From the NCBI RefSeq assembly GCF_000830985.1, contig NZ_CP007151.1, positions 1,612,001 through 1,676,000 of the forward strand: a stretch of DNA of 64,000 nt, read 5' to 3'. Under the pieces are notes generated by a model. That model saw only the letters and a program-made list of their open reading frames with translations, ran no database searches and had not been told where the DNA came from. The position numbers and the translations under genes were made by a program. The stretch comes from Marinobacter similis (GTDB lineage: Bacteria > Pseudomonadota > Gammaproteobacteria > Pseudomonadales > Oleiphilaceae). Positions 38,445-47,658 of this stretch are shown piece after piece. Position 1 is the stretch's first letter. Each line of letters starts with the position of its first letter.

Positions 38445-39458
38445 TTAGCCGGCAAGACCCTTGAAGAACTGCTGGACGTTTTCGCTCAGCGTTTCCAGAT
38501 CATAGCCGCCCTCCTGCACCACCAGCGTTGGTAATCCCAGCTGGCGGATGTGGGAGCTGAGCCGGCAAAAGCCTTCCGACGTGACCGAAACCTTAGCTTG
38601 CGGGTCGTTCTGGTAGATATCGAAGCCCAGTGCGAGCACCAGCACGTCGGGCTGGTACAGCTTGAGCGCCGCCAGTGACTCGTCCAGCTTGTCGAAGAAA
38701 TCGTCTTCCGATGCGCCGTGGGGCATCGGCATATTGATGTTGTAACCGAAGCCGTCGCCTTCTCCGCGCTCGTTTTCAAAGCCGGTCACCACCGGGTAGA
38801 AATTGGTCGGGTCGCCGTGGATCGAGATGTACAGCACGTCACTGCGATCGTAGAAAATCTCCTGAATCCCCTGGCCGTGGTGCATGTCGGTATCGAGGAT
38901 GGCGATGCGCGGGAACCGGGTCTTCAGGTGCTCGGCGGCAATGGCGGCGTTGTTCAGGTAGCAGAAACCGCCGGCGGCGTCCTTACGGGCGTGGTGGCCT
39001 GGCGGGCGACACACGGCGTAGGCGGTACGATCACCAGCAATCAGGGCGTCGGCGGCTCCGAGTGCGGTTTGTGCAGACCAGTAGGCGGCATTCCAGGTAT
39101 TGGCGCCAATGGGGCAGCTGCCGTCGGCCTGGTAGCGGGCGGCTTCCGCCAGGATGCCGGTCAGGTGGTTCGGTGACCGAACAAAGATGTTGGAAATCAC
39201 CTCCTCGCCCCAGTCGTCCATCTTCATCCAACGCCGATGCGCCGATTCCAGGAAGCGCAGGTAGCCGAGGTCGTGCACCTTGGAGATCGGCGCGGCGCCC
39301 TGGTCGGCCGGCTGCAGAACCGGAATCCCCATCTCCTTCAGGCCTTCCAGCATCTGACCGGTGCGATCGGGTACCTCCTGCGGCTGGCGCATCTGCCCGC
39401 GAGTGAAGTAGGTCTGCGGAATATGCTGATCCTGGGCAGGATGGAAAAACGCTTTCAT
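38445..39458 (-). CDS. Histone deacetylase-family hydrolase, probable acetylpolyamine amidohydrolase
   Basis: The 337-residue intact zinc hydrolase has PPGHHARKDAAGGFCYLNN (active-site histidine pair), DTDMHHGQG (zinc ligands) and the EGGYD segment. The opening (FHPAQDQHIPQTYF) and the long insert fit bacterial acetylpolyamine amidohydrolases (AphA type) better than AcuC. It would deacetylate acetylputrescine or similar. It is divergent from gabD across 171 bp. Acetylputrescine to putrescine to GABA to succinate semialdehyde would lead straight to GabD, so a shared polyamine role is plausible (inference). Confidence 0.82.
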   Translation of the reverse strand: MKAFFHPAQDQHIPQTYFTRGQMRQPQEVPDRTGQMLEGLKEMGIPVLQPADQGAAPISKVHDLGYLRFLESAHRRWMKMDDWGEEVISNIFVRSPNHLTGILAEAARYQADGSCPIGANTWNAAYWSAQTALGAADALIAGDRTAYAVCRPPGHHARKDAAGGFCYLNNAAIAAEHLKTRFPRIAILDTDMHHGQGIQEIFYDRSDVLYISIHGDPTNFYPVVTGFENERGEGDGFGYNINMPMPHGASEDDFFDKLDESLAALKLYQPDVLVLALGFDIYQNDPQAKVSVTSEGFCRLSSHIRQLGLPTLVVQEGGYDLETLSENVQQFFKGLAG

Positions 39459-39629
39459 TAGCTGACCTCCTAGGTTCTACAAGCCCCTGAGTGTGGGTGC
39501 CTCAGAGGGCGATTAAAAGCCCGGCCATCGACTTTACAGCCAGTGATTCAGCATCCACTATGGAAGACATATTCAACCTACGCAACTGTGTCCCGCAGGA
39601 TATGGCTACTGACAGAAAGAGGAGCCAAG

Positions 39630-41081
39630 ATGATCGAGTCACCACTGCTGGAAAAGCTCAATGGCTATATCGGCGGTCGCTGGACGGATAATGCACAGGG
39701 CAACACCTTTGATGTGTTCAATCCGGCGACGGGCGATGTGATCGCAAAAGTCGCTTCCATGTCGGAATCCGAGGTGGAAGATGCCGTTGCTGCTGGCAAG
39801 TCGGCTTTGCGCCTGACCAGCCCCTACTCCATCGAAACCCGCCGCAAGTGGCTGGAAGACATCCGGGATGCGCTGAAGGCGAACAAGGAAGAGGTCGGCC
39901 GGATTCTGTGCATGGAACACGGCAAGCCGTTGCACGAAGCCCAGGGTGAGGTGGATTACGCAGCGGGATTCTTCGATTACTGCTCCAAGCACATTCAGGC
40001 GCTGGACGCCCACACCATTCCGGAAAAGCCGAAAGACTGCACCTGGACGGTTCACTACCGCCCGGTGGGCGTAACCGGATTGATCACGCCCTGGAACTTC
40101 CCGATCGGTATGATCGCCAAGAAGCTGTCAGCCGCGCTGGCGGCGGGCTGCCCGTCGGTGATCAAACCGGCCAGTGAGACACCGCTGACCATGATTGCCC
40201 TGTTCACGCTTATGGACCAGCACACCGACATGCCTGATGGCATGGTTAACCTGGTGATGGGCAAGGCCAGCGTGATCGGCAAGGTGCTGTGCGAGAGCCC
40301 GGACGTGCCGATGCTGAGCTTTACCGGGTCCACTGAAGTGGGCCGGAAACTGATCGTCGACACCGCCGATCAGGTCAAGAAGCTGGCGTTGGAACTGGGC
40401 GGGAACGCACCGTTCATCGTCTTCGACGACGCCGACCTGGACGCCGCCGCCGATAACCTGATCGCCAATAAGTTCCGCGGTGGTGGCCAGACCTGCGTCT
40501 GTGCCAACCGTATCTTCGTGCATGAAAAGGTGGCCGACGCCTTCGGTGAAAAACTCGCCGAGCGCGTGAACAAGATGACCGTGGGCGATGGCATCAACGG
40601 TGATGTCGATCTTGGCCCGCTGATCAACAAGGCCGGTTTCGACAAGGTGAAGCGGCACCTGGAAGACGCGCTCGAGCAGGGCGCCAGCCTGGTGGCCGGC
40701 AAGCAGCCGGGCGATCTGGGTGATGGTCTGTTCTTCCCGCCGACGGTTATTACCGACGTCACCCGGGATATGTGCTGCTACCGCGAGGAAACCTTCGGGC
40801 CGCTGGTTCCGATGGCGCTGTTCCGCACCGAAGAGGAAGTTATCGAAGCCGGTAACGATACCGAGTTCGGTCTGGCCTCTTACGTGTTCACCGGTGACGC
40901 CGAGCGCGCCCAGCGCGTGGCTGCCGGCCTGCGCTTTGGCCACTGCGGCTGGAATACCGGTACCGGTCCCACGCCGGAAGCGCCATTTGGCGGCATGAAG
41001 GCCTCAGGCACTGGTCGCGAAGGCGGCCTGGAAGGTCTGTTCGAGTTTGTCGAAGCGCAGACGGTGCCGCGCGGTTTTTAA
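39630..41081 (+). CDS. gabD: NAD(P)-dependent succinate-semialdehyde dehydrogenase
   Basis: The 483-residue intact aldehyde dehydrogenase oxidises succinate semialdehyde to succinate. Catalytic E255 (LELGGNAPF) and C289 (GGGQTCVCANR) are in place, and NAD(P) contacts occur in TPWNFP and FTGSTEVG. The neighbouring C291 is the residue used for redox control in some GabD enzymes. Length and the SFTGSTEVGR pattern fit GabD. ATG 39630 with AAGAGGAG upstream is preferred; a longer frame begins at 39543. It is followed by a hairpin repeat with a T-run. Confidence 0.93.
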   Translation: MIESPLLEKLNGYIGGRWTDNAQGNTFDVFNPATGDVIAKVASMSESEVEDAVAAGKSALRLTSPYSIETRRKWLEDIRDALKANKEEVGRILCMEHGKPLHEAQGEVDYAAGFFDYCSKHIQALDAHTIPEKPKDCTWTVHYRPVGVTGLITPWNFPIGMIAKKLSAALAAGCPSVIKPASETPLTMIALFTLMDQHTDMPDGMVNLVMGKASVIGKVLCESPDVPMLSFTGSTEVGRKLIVDTADQVKKLALELGGNAPFIVFDDADLDAAADNLIANKFRGGGQTCVCANRIFVHEKVADAFGEKLAERVNKMTVGDGINGDVDLGPLINKAGFDKVKRHLEDALEQGASLVAGKQPGDLGDGLFFPPTVITDVTRDMCCYREETFGPLVPMALFRTEEEVIEAGNDTEFGLASYVFTGDAERAQRVAAGLRFGHCGWNTGTGPTPEAPFGGMKASGTGREGGLEGLFEFVEAQTVPRGF

Positions 41082-41122
41082 CCTAAAAGCAGAAGCTGGC
41101 AGCCCTTAAGTATTGAGCTGTC

Positions 41123-41234
41123 GCACGGGGGAACGTCCCCTTCAGGACACGCTACGAGCACATCCATGTGCGCTTGGGTGTGGCCATCCCTGGCCACACA
41201 CAGTCCTGAAGGAGACGTTCCCCCGCGCTTTTTC
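41123..41234. repeat. Hairpin repeat element, copy B (ends in a T-run)
   Basis: Inverted arms (41123-41148 and 41203-41228, near-perfect over 22 bp) flank a 54-nt core (41149-41202). The core aligns with copies A and C with one gap each way. It contains hairpins GCACATCCATGTGC and GTGTGGCCATCCCTGGCCACAC. The right arm is followed by TTTTT (41229-41233), so it could terminate gabD transcription. Confidence 0.82.
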
Positions 41235-41341
41235 TGACACTCGGTGATGGCTTATCGGAACTTTCGCCCCTCGCGGAAATCCCCTTTTTCTCCTGTTATA
41301 CTTCCACTCCTGTTTATTTAACCAGTAGCGAACGTTTTCCT

Positions 41342-43506
41342 ATGGATGTCTCTCACATAATCGACCCTCTCAATGATGCCCAGCGCGAGGCCGTCACCGC
41401 CCAGAACGATCACCTGCTGGTGCTGGCAGGGGCCGGCAGTGGCAAGACCCGGGTACTGGTGCATCGAATTGCGTGGTTGATGACGGTGGACCGGGTGCCG
41501 CCGACTGGCATCCTGGCGGTGACCTTTACCAACAAGGCCTCCAAGGAAATGCGTTACCGCATCGAACAGATGATGGACATCCCGGCTCGTGGCCTCTGGT
41601 TCGGCACCTTCCACGGCATTGCTCACCGATTGCTGCGCTCACATTGGCAGGACGCAGGGTTACCGGAGAACTTCCAGGTGTTGGACAGCGACGACCAGCT
41701 GAGGATGGTCAAGCGGGTAATGCGGGAAAACCAGATTGATGAGAGCAAGTGGCCGCCCAAGCAGGCGCAATGGTTTATCAACAGCCAGAAAGATGAAGGC
41801 TTGCGGGCGGACCACATTCAGGATAATCCGGGCGATCACTTCACCTCAACAATGCTGAAGATCTATCGCCAGTACGAAACCCTGTGCCAGCAGGGCGGCC
41901 TGGTGGATTTCGGGGAGCTGCTGCTGCGCTCCCACGAACTCTGGCTGCACCGACCGGAACTACTCGCCCATTACCAGAAGCGGTTCCAGCATATTCTGGT
42001 GGACGAGTTCCAGGATACCAACACCATTCAGTACGCTTGGCTGCAGGTGCTGGCTAGCCAGCAGGTGCCGCTGACGGTCGTTGGTGATGATGACCAGTCC
42101 ATCTATGGCTGGCGCGGCGCCAAGGTTGAGAATATCCAGCAGTACCAGCGCGATTTCCCCAATGCCCGTTTGGTGCGGCTGGAGCAGAATTACCGATCCA
42201 CACAGATGATCCTGAAGGCGGCCAACGCGGTGATCGCCAATAACCAGGGCCGGCTGGGCAAAGAGTTGTGGACCGACGGACCTGACGGCGAGCCCATCAG
42301 CCTGTATGCCGCTTTTAACGAGCAGGACGAAGCTAACTACATTGCCGATAGCATCTCCGCCTGGGTTCAGGACGGCAACCTGCGTAGTGAGTCGGCCATT
42401 CTCTATCGCTCTAATGCCCAGTCACGAGTGCTGGAAGAAGCGTTGATGCGCCAGGGTATTCCGTACCGGGTCTACGGCGGCCTTCGGTTCTATGATCGCC
42501 AGGAAATCCGTAACGCGCTGGCCTACCTGCGCCTGGTCCAGTATCGCCGCGACGATGCCGCATTCGAACGGGTGGTAAACCTCCCGCCCCGGGGCATAGG
42601 CGCCAAGAGCCTGGCTGAGCTGCGGGAATATGCGACTGAACAGAGCATTTCGCTCTGGGAGTCGGCGGAACGGCTACTGGAAGCCGGTCAGGTTAAAGGC
42701 CGGGCCAAGACCGGATTGCAGTCCTTTATCTCGATCATTGAGGGTCTGTCCGGCATGGTGGGCGATGCCAGCCTGCATGGCTTGATGAAGCAGACCATCG
42801 AAGACAGCGGCCTGAAGAACTACCACGCCAGTGAAAAGGGCGAGAAAGGTCAGGCCCGGGTGGAGAACCTGGAAGAATTGGTTAACGCGCTGTCGGATTA
42901 CGAGGTAGAAGACGGTGTCGACCCGATGGCCGAGTTCATTGCCCAAGCCGCCCTGGATGCGGGCGAGGCTCAGGCGGAGGCCCATGAGGACAGTGTTCAG
43001 CTGATGACGCTGCACTCCGCCAAGGGCCTGGAATTCCCGATGGTGTTCCTGGCTGGCGTTGAGGAGGGCTTGTTCCCCCATGCATGTCGCTGGAAGAGCC
43101 GGGACGCATGGAAGAAGAGCGCCGCTTGGCCTATGTCGGTATTACCCGTGCCATGCAAAAGCTGGTGCTCACTTACGCTGAATCCCGCCGCTTATACGGC
43201 CAGGAAAAGTTCAACGCGCTGTCCCGGTTCGTGCGTGAAATTCCTGCCGACTGTCTACAGGAAGTCCGGCTGCGCAATACCGTCACGCGCCCGGCGATGC
43301 TGGAACGCCCCAATGAGAGCATGTTCAGCCAGGATTCCGCCCAACAGTCCGGGTTTAGCCTGGGTCAGCGGGTACGGCATCCGAAGTTTGGCGAGGGTGT
43401 GGTGATGAATTCGGAAGGAAGCGGGCATCATACCCGGGTGCAGGTGAACTTTGACGACGGTGCCAAGTGGTTGGTGCTGGCGTATGCGCCTTTGGAAGCC
43501 TGCTAG
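41342..43506 (+). CDS. uvrD: DNA helicase II UvrD (one frameshift)
   Basis: UvrD unwinds DNA in nucleotide-excision and mismatch repair. It shows Walker A GAGSGKTRVLVHRI, Walker B LVDEFQDTNTIQ, motif III DDDQSIYGWRGA, motif V LHSAKGLEF and motif VI YVGITRAMQ. A C-terminal tail (LGQRVRHPKFGEGVVMN) matches the UvrD/PcrA RNA-polymerase-binding Tudor-like region. The corrected length is 721 residues, as in E. coli (720). The frame breaks near 43082 (EEGLFPH|MSLEEPGR). No strong SD precedes ATG 41342. Hairpin repeats lie on both sides of the gene. Confidence 0.95.
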
Positions 43507-43528
43507 TTTCGGGCTATTCGGAGATCGC

Positions 43529-43638
43529 GCAGGCGTCGGGTAAAGCTTCCCAAAACTGTGCGGAGCCATGGATGGCGGAGCTCAAGCGTCACATGGACGT
43601 GCTTGAGCGGGTTTTGGGGAGCTTTACCCGATGCCTGC
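43529..43638. repeat. Hairpin repeat element, copy C
   Basis: Arms of 28 nt (43529-43556 and 43611-43638) pair along their whole length with two G-U type positions. The 54-nt core (43557-43610) is the exact reverse complement of the copy A core, although the arm sequences are different. It lies between the convergent uvrD and uppP genes. Confidence 0.88.
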
Positions 43639-43662
43639 TTCCCCAAGGCCGAGCTTAAGACC

Positions 43663-44460
43663 TCACATTAAGACTGCGTAAATCACACCCGCCAGAACGA
43701 TTCGATAGATCACATACGGCCACATGCCAACGGTGTTCAGCCATTTCAGGAAGAAGTGGATGGCGGTGATGGCCATGATAAAGGACGTCACGCCGCCGAG
43801 CAGGAAGCCGCTCCAGTCGACGATGATATCCGAGGTGGCCACTTCCAGCAGTTTAACTGCCGACGCCAGCACGATAATGGGAATGGCCAGCAGGAAGGAG
43901 AACCGTGAGGCGGTGTGACGGGTCATGCCCAGGAACAGGCCGGCGGTGATGGTGACGCCGGAGCGGGAGGTGCCGGGTACCAGAGCCATGGCCTGGGCGA
44001 TGCCGACCACAATGGCGTCTTTCCAGTTCAGCTGGTCCAGGGTGCGCTGGCGCTTGGGCAGCCAGTCGGCGATGCCCAGCAGCAGGCCGAACACCAGGGT
44101 GGTGGTAAAGATCACTTCCACGGCCCGCAGTTCATTGTCGATCATGTCCAGCAACGCCAGACCCGCCAAACCGGCCGGGATGGTGCCTATCACCAGATAA
44201 AGTGCCAGCGCGCCCTGGCCGACCAGCTTGCGCCGGGTGACCGACAGCAATCCGTCCCGGGCAATGCCGAACACGTCGTGTCGGAAGTAGAGCACCACTG
44301 CCAGCAGAGTCCCCAGGTGTACCGACAGATCAAATCCCACGCCCTGATCGGTCCAGCCAAAAAATGCTGGTGTCAGAATCAGGTGAGCGGAGCTGGAGAT
44401 CGGCAGGAATTCGGTCAGTCCCTGTAAAAGGCCGAGAAAGAGGGCCTGAAAAGCATCCAT
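43663..44460 (-). CDS. uppP: Undecaprenyl-diphosphate phosphatase
   Basis: The 265-residue BacA/UppP-type membrane phosphatase recycles undecaprenyl pyrophosphate for cell-wall synthesis. Signatures are GLLQGLTEFLPISSSAH near the N-terminus and VPGTSRSGVTIT in the middle; both contribute to the active site facing the periplasm. About eight hydrophobic helices are seen. I start at ATG 44460 (MDAFQALFLGLLQG), the usual family N-terminus; the open frame extends further upstream without homology. It faces the MFS gene divergently. Confidence 0.95.
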   Translation of the reverse strand: MDAFQALFLGLLQGLTEFLPISSSAHLILTPAFFGWTDQGVGFDLSVHLGTLLAVVLYFRHDVFGIARDGLLSVTRRKLVGQGALALYLVIGTIPAGLAGLALLDMIDNELRAVEVIFTTTLVFGLLLGIADWLPKRQRTLDQLNWKDAIVVGIAQAMALVPGTSRSGVTITAGLFLGMTRHTASRFSFLLAIPIIVLASAVKLLEVATSDIIVDWSGFLLGGVTSFIMAITAIHFFLKWLNTVGMWPYVIYRIVLAGVIYAVLM

Positions 44461-44656
44461 ATGGCAAATCCGTTGTCTGACTGGGGCAGTGTTACAAGCA
44501 GGCACGGATAGTAGCAGGGCACCCGGGGGCTGAACAGTCCGGCCCGGCGAGCCTGGAGGAGCCAGGCGCGAGCACTCAGCACACAAAGTAGGGTATGGTC
44601 GGGTTTTTAAGGACCATAGGCTGGCGCTCGCCGGCCAACATTAAAGATCGGACTCT

Positions 44657-45847
44657 ATGATTGCACTGCTTCGTCGTTACCCTTTGGCCGTGATCGTGCT
44701 TGCCCAGTTGTTCGGAACCTCGCTCTGGTTCAGCGTGAATGGTGTCTGGTTGTCGCTCTCACAGGAGCTGGGGCTCAGTGAGACCGATCTCGGGTTGCTG
44801 ACCCTGGCGGTGCAGGCCGGCTTTATTGCCGGCACCCTGACGCTTGCGGTTACCGGCCTGGCCGACCGGTTCGGCGCCAGCCATATTTTTGCGTTGTCCA
44901 GTCTGCTCGGGGCACTGGTGAACGGCGGCTTTATTCTGGTGGCTTCGTACCCGCCACTCGATCTGTTATTGCGATTCGCCACCGGGCTTTGTTTGGCGGG
45001 CATCTACCCCCTGGGCATGAAAATGGTCATTGCATGGACGCCAAAGCATGCCGGCGTGGCACTGGCGTGGCTGGTAGGCATGCTCACGCTTGGCACCGCG
45101 CTGCCGCATCTGATGCGCGGAGCCACTCTGGGGCTGCCCTGGCAGTGGCCGTTATTTGGGGCCTCCGGGTTGGCGCTGGTCGGCGGTGCCCTGGTATTTC
45201 TGCTGGGTGAAGGGCCTCACTTGCCCAAGAGCGCTGGCCGCGTGCCCCTCAGGCAGGGACTGGCTGCTCTGCGAGCGCCCAAGTTTCGGGCGGCTGTGGG
45301 CGGGTATGTCGGTCATATGTGGGAGCTCTATGCCTTCTGGGTACTGGTGCCCCTGTTGGCCGGGCGTGAATTGGCGCGCTTGGGTATGGGAGATGATTTC
45401 CTGCCCTGGTTCGCCTTCGCCATCATCGCCTCGGGCGCGGCCGGTTGTATTGGCGGTGGCTGGCTGAGTCGGCGACGGGGTAGTGAGTGGGTGGCACGGA
45501 TGGCATTGGCGACATCGGGGCTGGTTTGTCTGATTTACCCGTTTTTATCCGGATTTTCCCCAGTCCTGCTGGCACTGTTATTGATGGTGTGGGGTGTTGC
45601 GGTGGTGGCCGATTCGCCCCAGTTCTCAGCGTTGGCAGCGGCTCGGGCGCCACAAGCCTTCGTGGGGTCATCGCTGGCGGTCATGAACGCCATTGGCTTT
45701 GGCGTGACTCTGCCTGCGATCTGGCTGACCAGTTGGCTGTGGGAATTCCAGGGCGTTTGGGTGGTGTGCCTACTGCTGCCCGGGCCAGTTTTCGGGTTGC
45801 TCGCACTGACGGCGCCAGAGCGCCGCGCCCGGAAACTGGCCGGCTGA
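44657..45847 (+). CDS. Major facilitator superfamily transporter
   Basis: The 396-residue protein has about twelve transmembrane segments. The loop between helices 2 and 3 carries a variant MFS signature (GLADRFGASHIF), and helix 4 has GIYPLGMKM. It is probably a small-molecule exporter or nitrate/nitrite-like permease; the substrate cannot be told from sequence. The frame is intact. It stands alone, divergent from uppP and convergent with the thioesterase gene 24 bp away. Confidence 0.82.
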   Translation: MIALLRRYPLAVIVLAQLFGTSLWFSVNGVWLSLSQELGLSETDLGLLTLAVQAGFIAGTLTLAVTGLADRFGASHIFALSSLLGALVNGGFILVASYPPLDLLLRFATGLCLAGIYPLGMKMVIAWTPKHAGVALAWLVGMLTLGTALPHLMRGATLGLPWQWPLFGASGLALVGGALVFLLGEGPHLPKSAGRVPLRQGLAALRAPKFRAAVGGYVGHMWELYAFWVLVPLLAGRELARLGMGDDFLPWFAFAIIASGAAGCIGGGWLSRRRGSEWVARMALATSGLVCLIYPFLSGFSPVLLALLLMVWGVAVVADSPQFSALAAARAPQAFVGSSLAVMNAIGFGVTLPAIWLTSWLWEFQGVWVVCLLLPGPVFGLLALTAPERRARKLAG

Positions 45848-45871
45848 GACTGAGTAGCGACTAAGCTCGGG

Positions 45872-46276
45872 TCAGAGGTTTTGTTCAGGCACTTCCCGAA
45901 TGCGGCCGTGCTCGTCAATCGCCACGTAAACGAACATGCCCTCGGTAACCTTGCGCGGGTGCTTGGCAGTGCGGTCCCGAGTCCATACTTCCACCCGGAG
46001 CTTCATGGAGCTCCGACCAATCTCCACCACCTCACAGTAGCAGCCTACCTGTGAACCCACGCGCAACGGTGACAGAAATTCCATGCGATCCATCGCCACA
46101 GTCGCGTTCCGACCCTGGGAAATGCGGCCGGCCATGGTGGCGGCAGCGATATCCATCTGTTTGACCAGCCAGCCCGCGAACACGTCGCCGTTGGGGTTGG
46201 TGTCAGAGGGAAGGGGCACAATCTGGAGGGTCAACTCACCGCGAGGGGTGGGTTTGTCATCGTCTAAAGCCGTCAT
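45872..46276 (-). CDS. Acyl-CoA thioesterase, YciA-like hotdog fold
   Basis: The 134-residue single hotdog-domain protein has LPSDTNPNGDVFAGWLVKQMD, the conserved Asn-Gly-Asp catalytic region of YciA/BACH-type thioesterases, and RMEFLSPLRVGSQV. These enzymes hydrolyse acyl-CoA esters in the cytoplasm. ATG 46276 gives the normal N-terminus; the frame extends to 46399, which would reach into the Pho box of pstS. It is divergent from pstS. Confidence 0.85.
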   Translation of the reverse strand: MTALDDDKPTPRGELTLQIVPLPSDTNPNGDVFAGWLVKQMDIAAATMAGRISQGRNATVAMDRMEFLSPLRVGSQVGCYCEVVEIGRSSMKLRVEVWTRDRTAKHPRKVTEGMFVYVAIDEHGRIREVPEQNL

Positions 46277-46381
46277 GGAAGTCTGCCTTGGTGTTAAGTC
46301 TCGAATTGTTATATCCCGCATGTTAGCGGCGTTAGCTAGGGCTGCAAGCAGATTTGCACTTTTCCGACTATATTTCCGTAT

Positions 46382-46412
46382 CTGTAACAAAGTTGTCATA
46401 GAGCTTCATTAT
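46382..46412 (+). promoter_or_regulatory. Pho box and likely -10 element of the pst operon
   Basis: CTGTAAC (46382-46388), a 4-nt AT-rich spacer, and TTGTCAT (46393-46399) match the PhoB consensus of two CTGTCAT repeats 11 bp apart. CATTAT at 46407-46412 is a plausible -10 at the usual distance. It lies 73 bp before the pstS GTG, so PhoB control under phosphate limitation is expected. Confidence 0.75.
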
Positions 46413-46472
46413 TCTTCACTCATCGGCAAAGTTCATTCATACAAATTGTCCAACCGATCTTGGAGACTCAAC

Positions 46473-47516
46473 GTGATTAAACTGAACAAAACACTCGCAA
46501 CTTTCGCACTGGCTGGCTCTGTAGCCGCGATGTCCGCACCTGCCATGGCTCGTGACACCATCAGCATCGTCGGTTCTTCTACCGTTTACCCATTTGCGAC
46601 GGTTGTTGCTGAGCGCTTTGGCACCAAGACTGATTTTAAAACCCCGAAGCTTGAATCAACCGGTTCCGGTGGTGGCATGAAGCTGTTTTGTCAGGGTATC
46701 GGTACCCAGCACCCGGACATCACCAACGCTTCACGTCGGATGAAGACGTCAGAGTATGAGCTGTGCCAGAAGAACGGCGTAACTGACATCACCGAATTCC
46801 GTATTGGTTCTGACGGTATTGTTATCGCCAGCTCCAAAGATGCCGAGAATTTGGACATCACCCTGAAACAGCTGTTCCTGGCCCTGGGTTCCAAGGTGCC
46901 GGTCGATGGTAAGTGGGTTGCCAACCCGAACAAGAACTGGAGCGATGTTGATTCCAGCCTGCCAAACAAGCCGATCCGTGTAATGGGTCCGCCGCCGACC
47001 TCTGGTACTCGTGACTCTTTTAACGAGCTGGCACTGGCCGCGGGTTGCGACGAACTGCCTGAAGCGGCAAACCTGGGCAAAGATGAGCACGGCGCTATCT
47101 GTGAAAGCGTCCGTGAAGACGGCGCCTTCATTGAAGCTGGTGAGAACGACAACCTGATCGTGCAAAAACTGATCGGCGATACGGACATGTACGGTGTGTT
47201 TGGTTACAGCTTCCTGGAAGAAAATGCAGATCGTCTGCAGGCTGCTACCTTGAACGGCATGGTTCCGACCGCCGAAGATATCGCTGCTGACAAGTATCCG
47301 GTAGCTCGTTCCCTGTTCTTCTATGTGAAGAAGGCGCACGTTGGCGTGGTTCCGGGTATCCAGGAATACGTTAGTGAGTTCACCAGCAACGCCGCCATGG
47401 GCCAGAACGGCTACCTGAAGGACGTTGGTCTGATCGTCCCGCCGCGGGACCAGCTGATGAATCTGATGGACAAGTCAGAGAACATGCCTAACTTGGCCAT
47501 GGAAGAACTGAAGTAA
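46473..47516 (+). CDS. pstS: Phosphate ABC transporter, periplasmic binding protein PstS
   Basis: The 347-residue phosphate-binding protein is the first gene of the pst operon. Signal peptide: IKLNKTLATFALAGSVAAMS, cleaved after AMA. Phosphate-loop motifs GSSTVYPF, STGSGGGMK and SGTRDSF line the binding site. It captures phosphate for PstCAB. The GTG start at 46473 is supported by GGAG upstream and by the signal peptide; the open frame extends 390 bp further upstream, across the Pho box. Frame intact. A strong stem-loop follows the gene, which may lower expression of the permease genes relative to pstS. Confidence 0.95.
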   Translation: MIKLNKTLATFALAGSVAAMSAPAMARDTISIVGSSTVYPFATVVAERFGTKTDFKTPKLESTGSGGGMKLFCQGIGTQHPDITNASRRMKTSEYELCQKNGVTDITEFRIGSDGIVIASSKDAENLDITLKQLFLALGSKVPVDGKWVANPNKNWSDVDSSLPNKPIRVMGPPPTSGTRDSFNELALAAGCDELPEAANLGKDEHGAICESVREDGAFIEAGENDNLIVQKLIGDTDMYGVFGYSFLEENADRLQAATLNGMVPTAEDIAADKYPVARSLFFYVKKAHVGVVPGIQEYVSEFTSNAAMGQNGYLKDVGLIVPPRDQLMNLMDKSENMPNLAMEELK

Positions 47517-47538
47517 CCCGAAGGAATCGGGATTAAGC

Positions 47539-47572
47539 AAGGGTGCGGGTCCTCAAAGGGCCCGCACCCTTT
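47539..47572 (+). terminator. Intra-operon stem-loop between pstS and pstC
   Basis: A stem of 11 perfect pairs (AAGGGTGCGGG at 47539-47549, CCCGCACCCTT at 47561-47571) extends to 14 with one G-U pair. The loop is small and only TTT follows, so termination is probably partial. It may also protect the pstS transcript 3' end. Confidence 0.65.
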
Positions 47573-47658
47573 CGCACGTTCAGGAAGACCATCTGGTGTC
47601 ACGAGCTGTTCCAATCTGTAAACTAGGCGCCTAATTGAGGTCGTAGACAGGATTTTTC

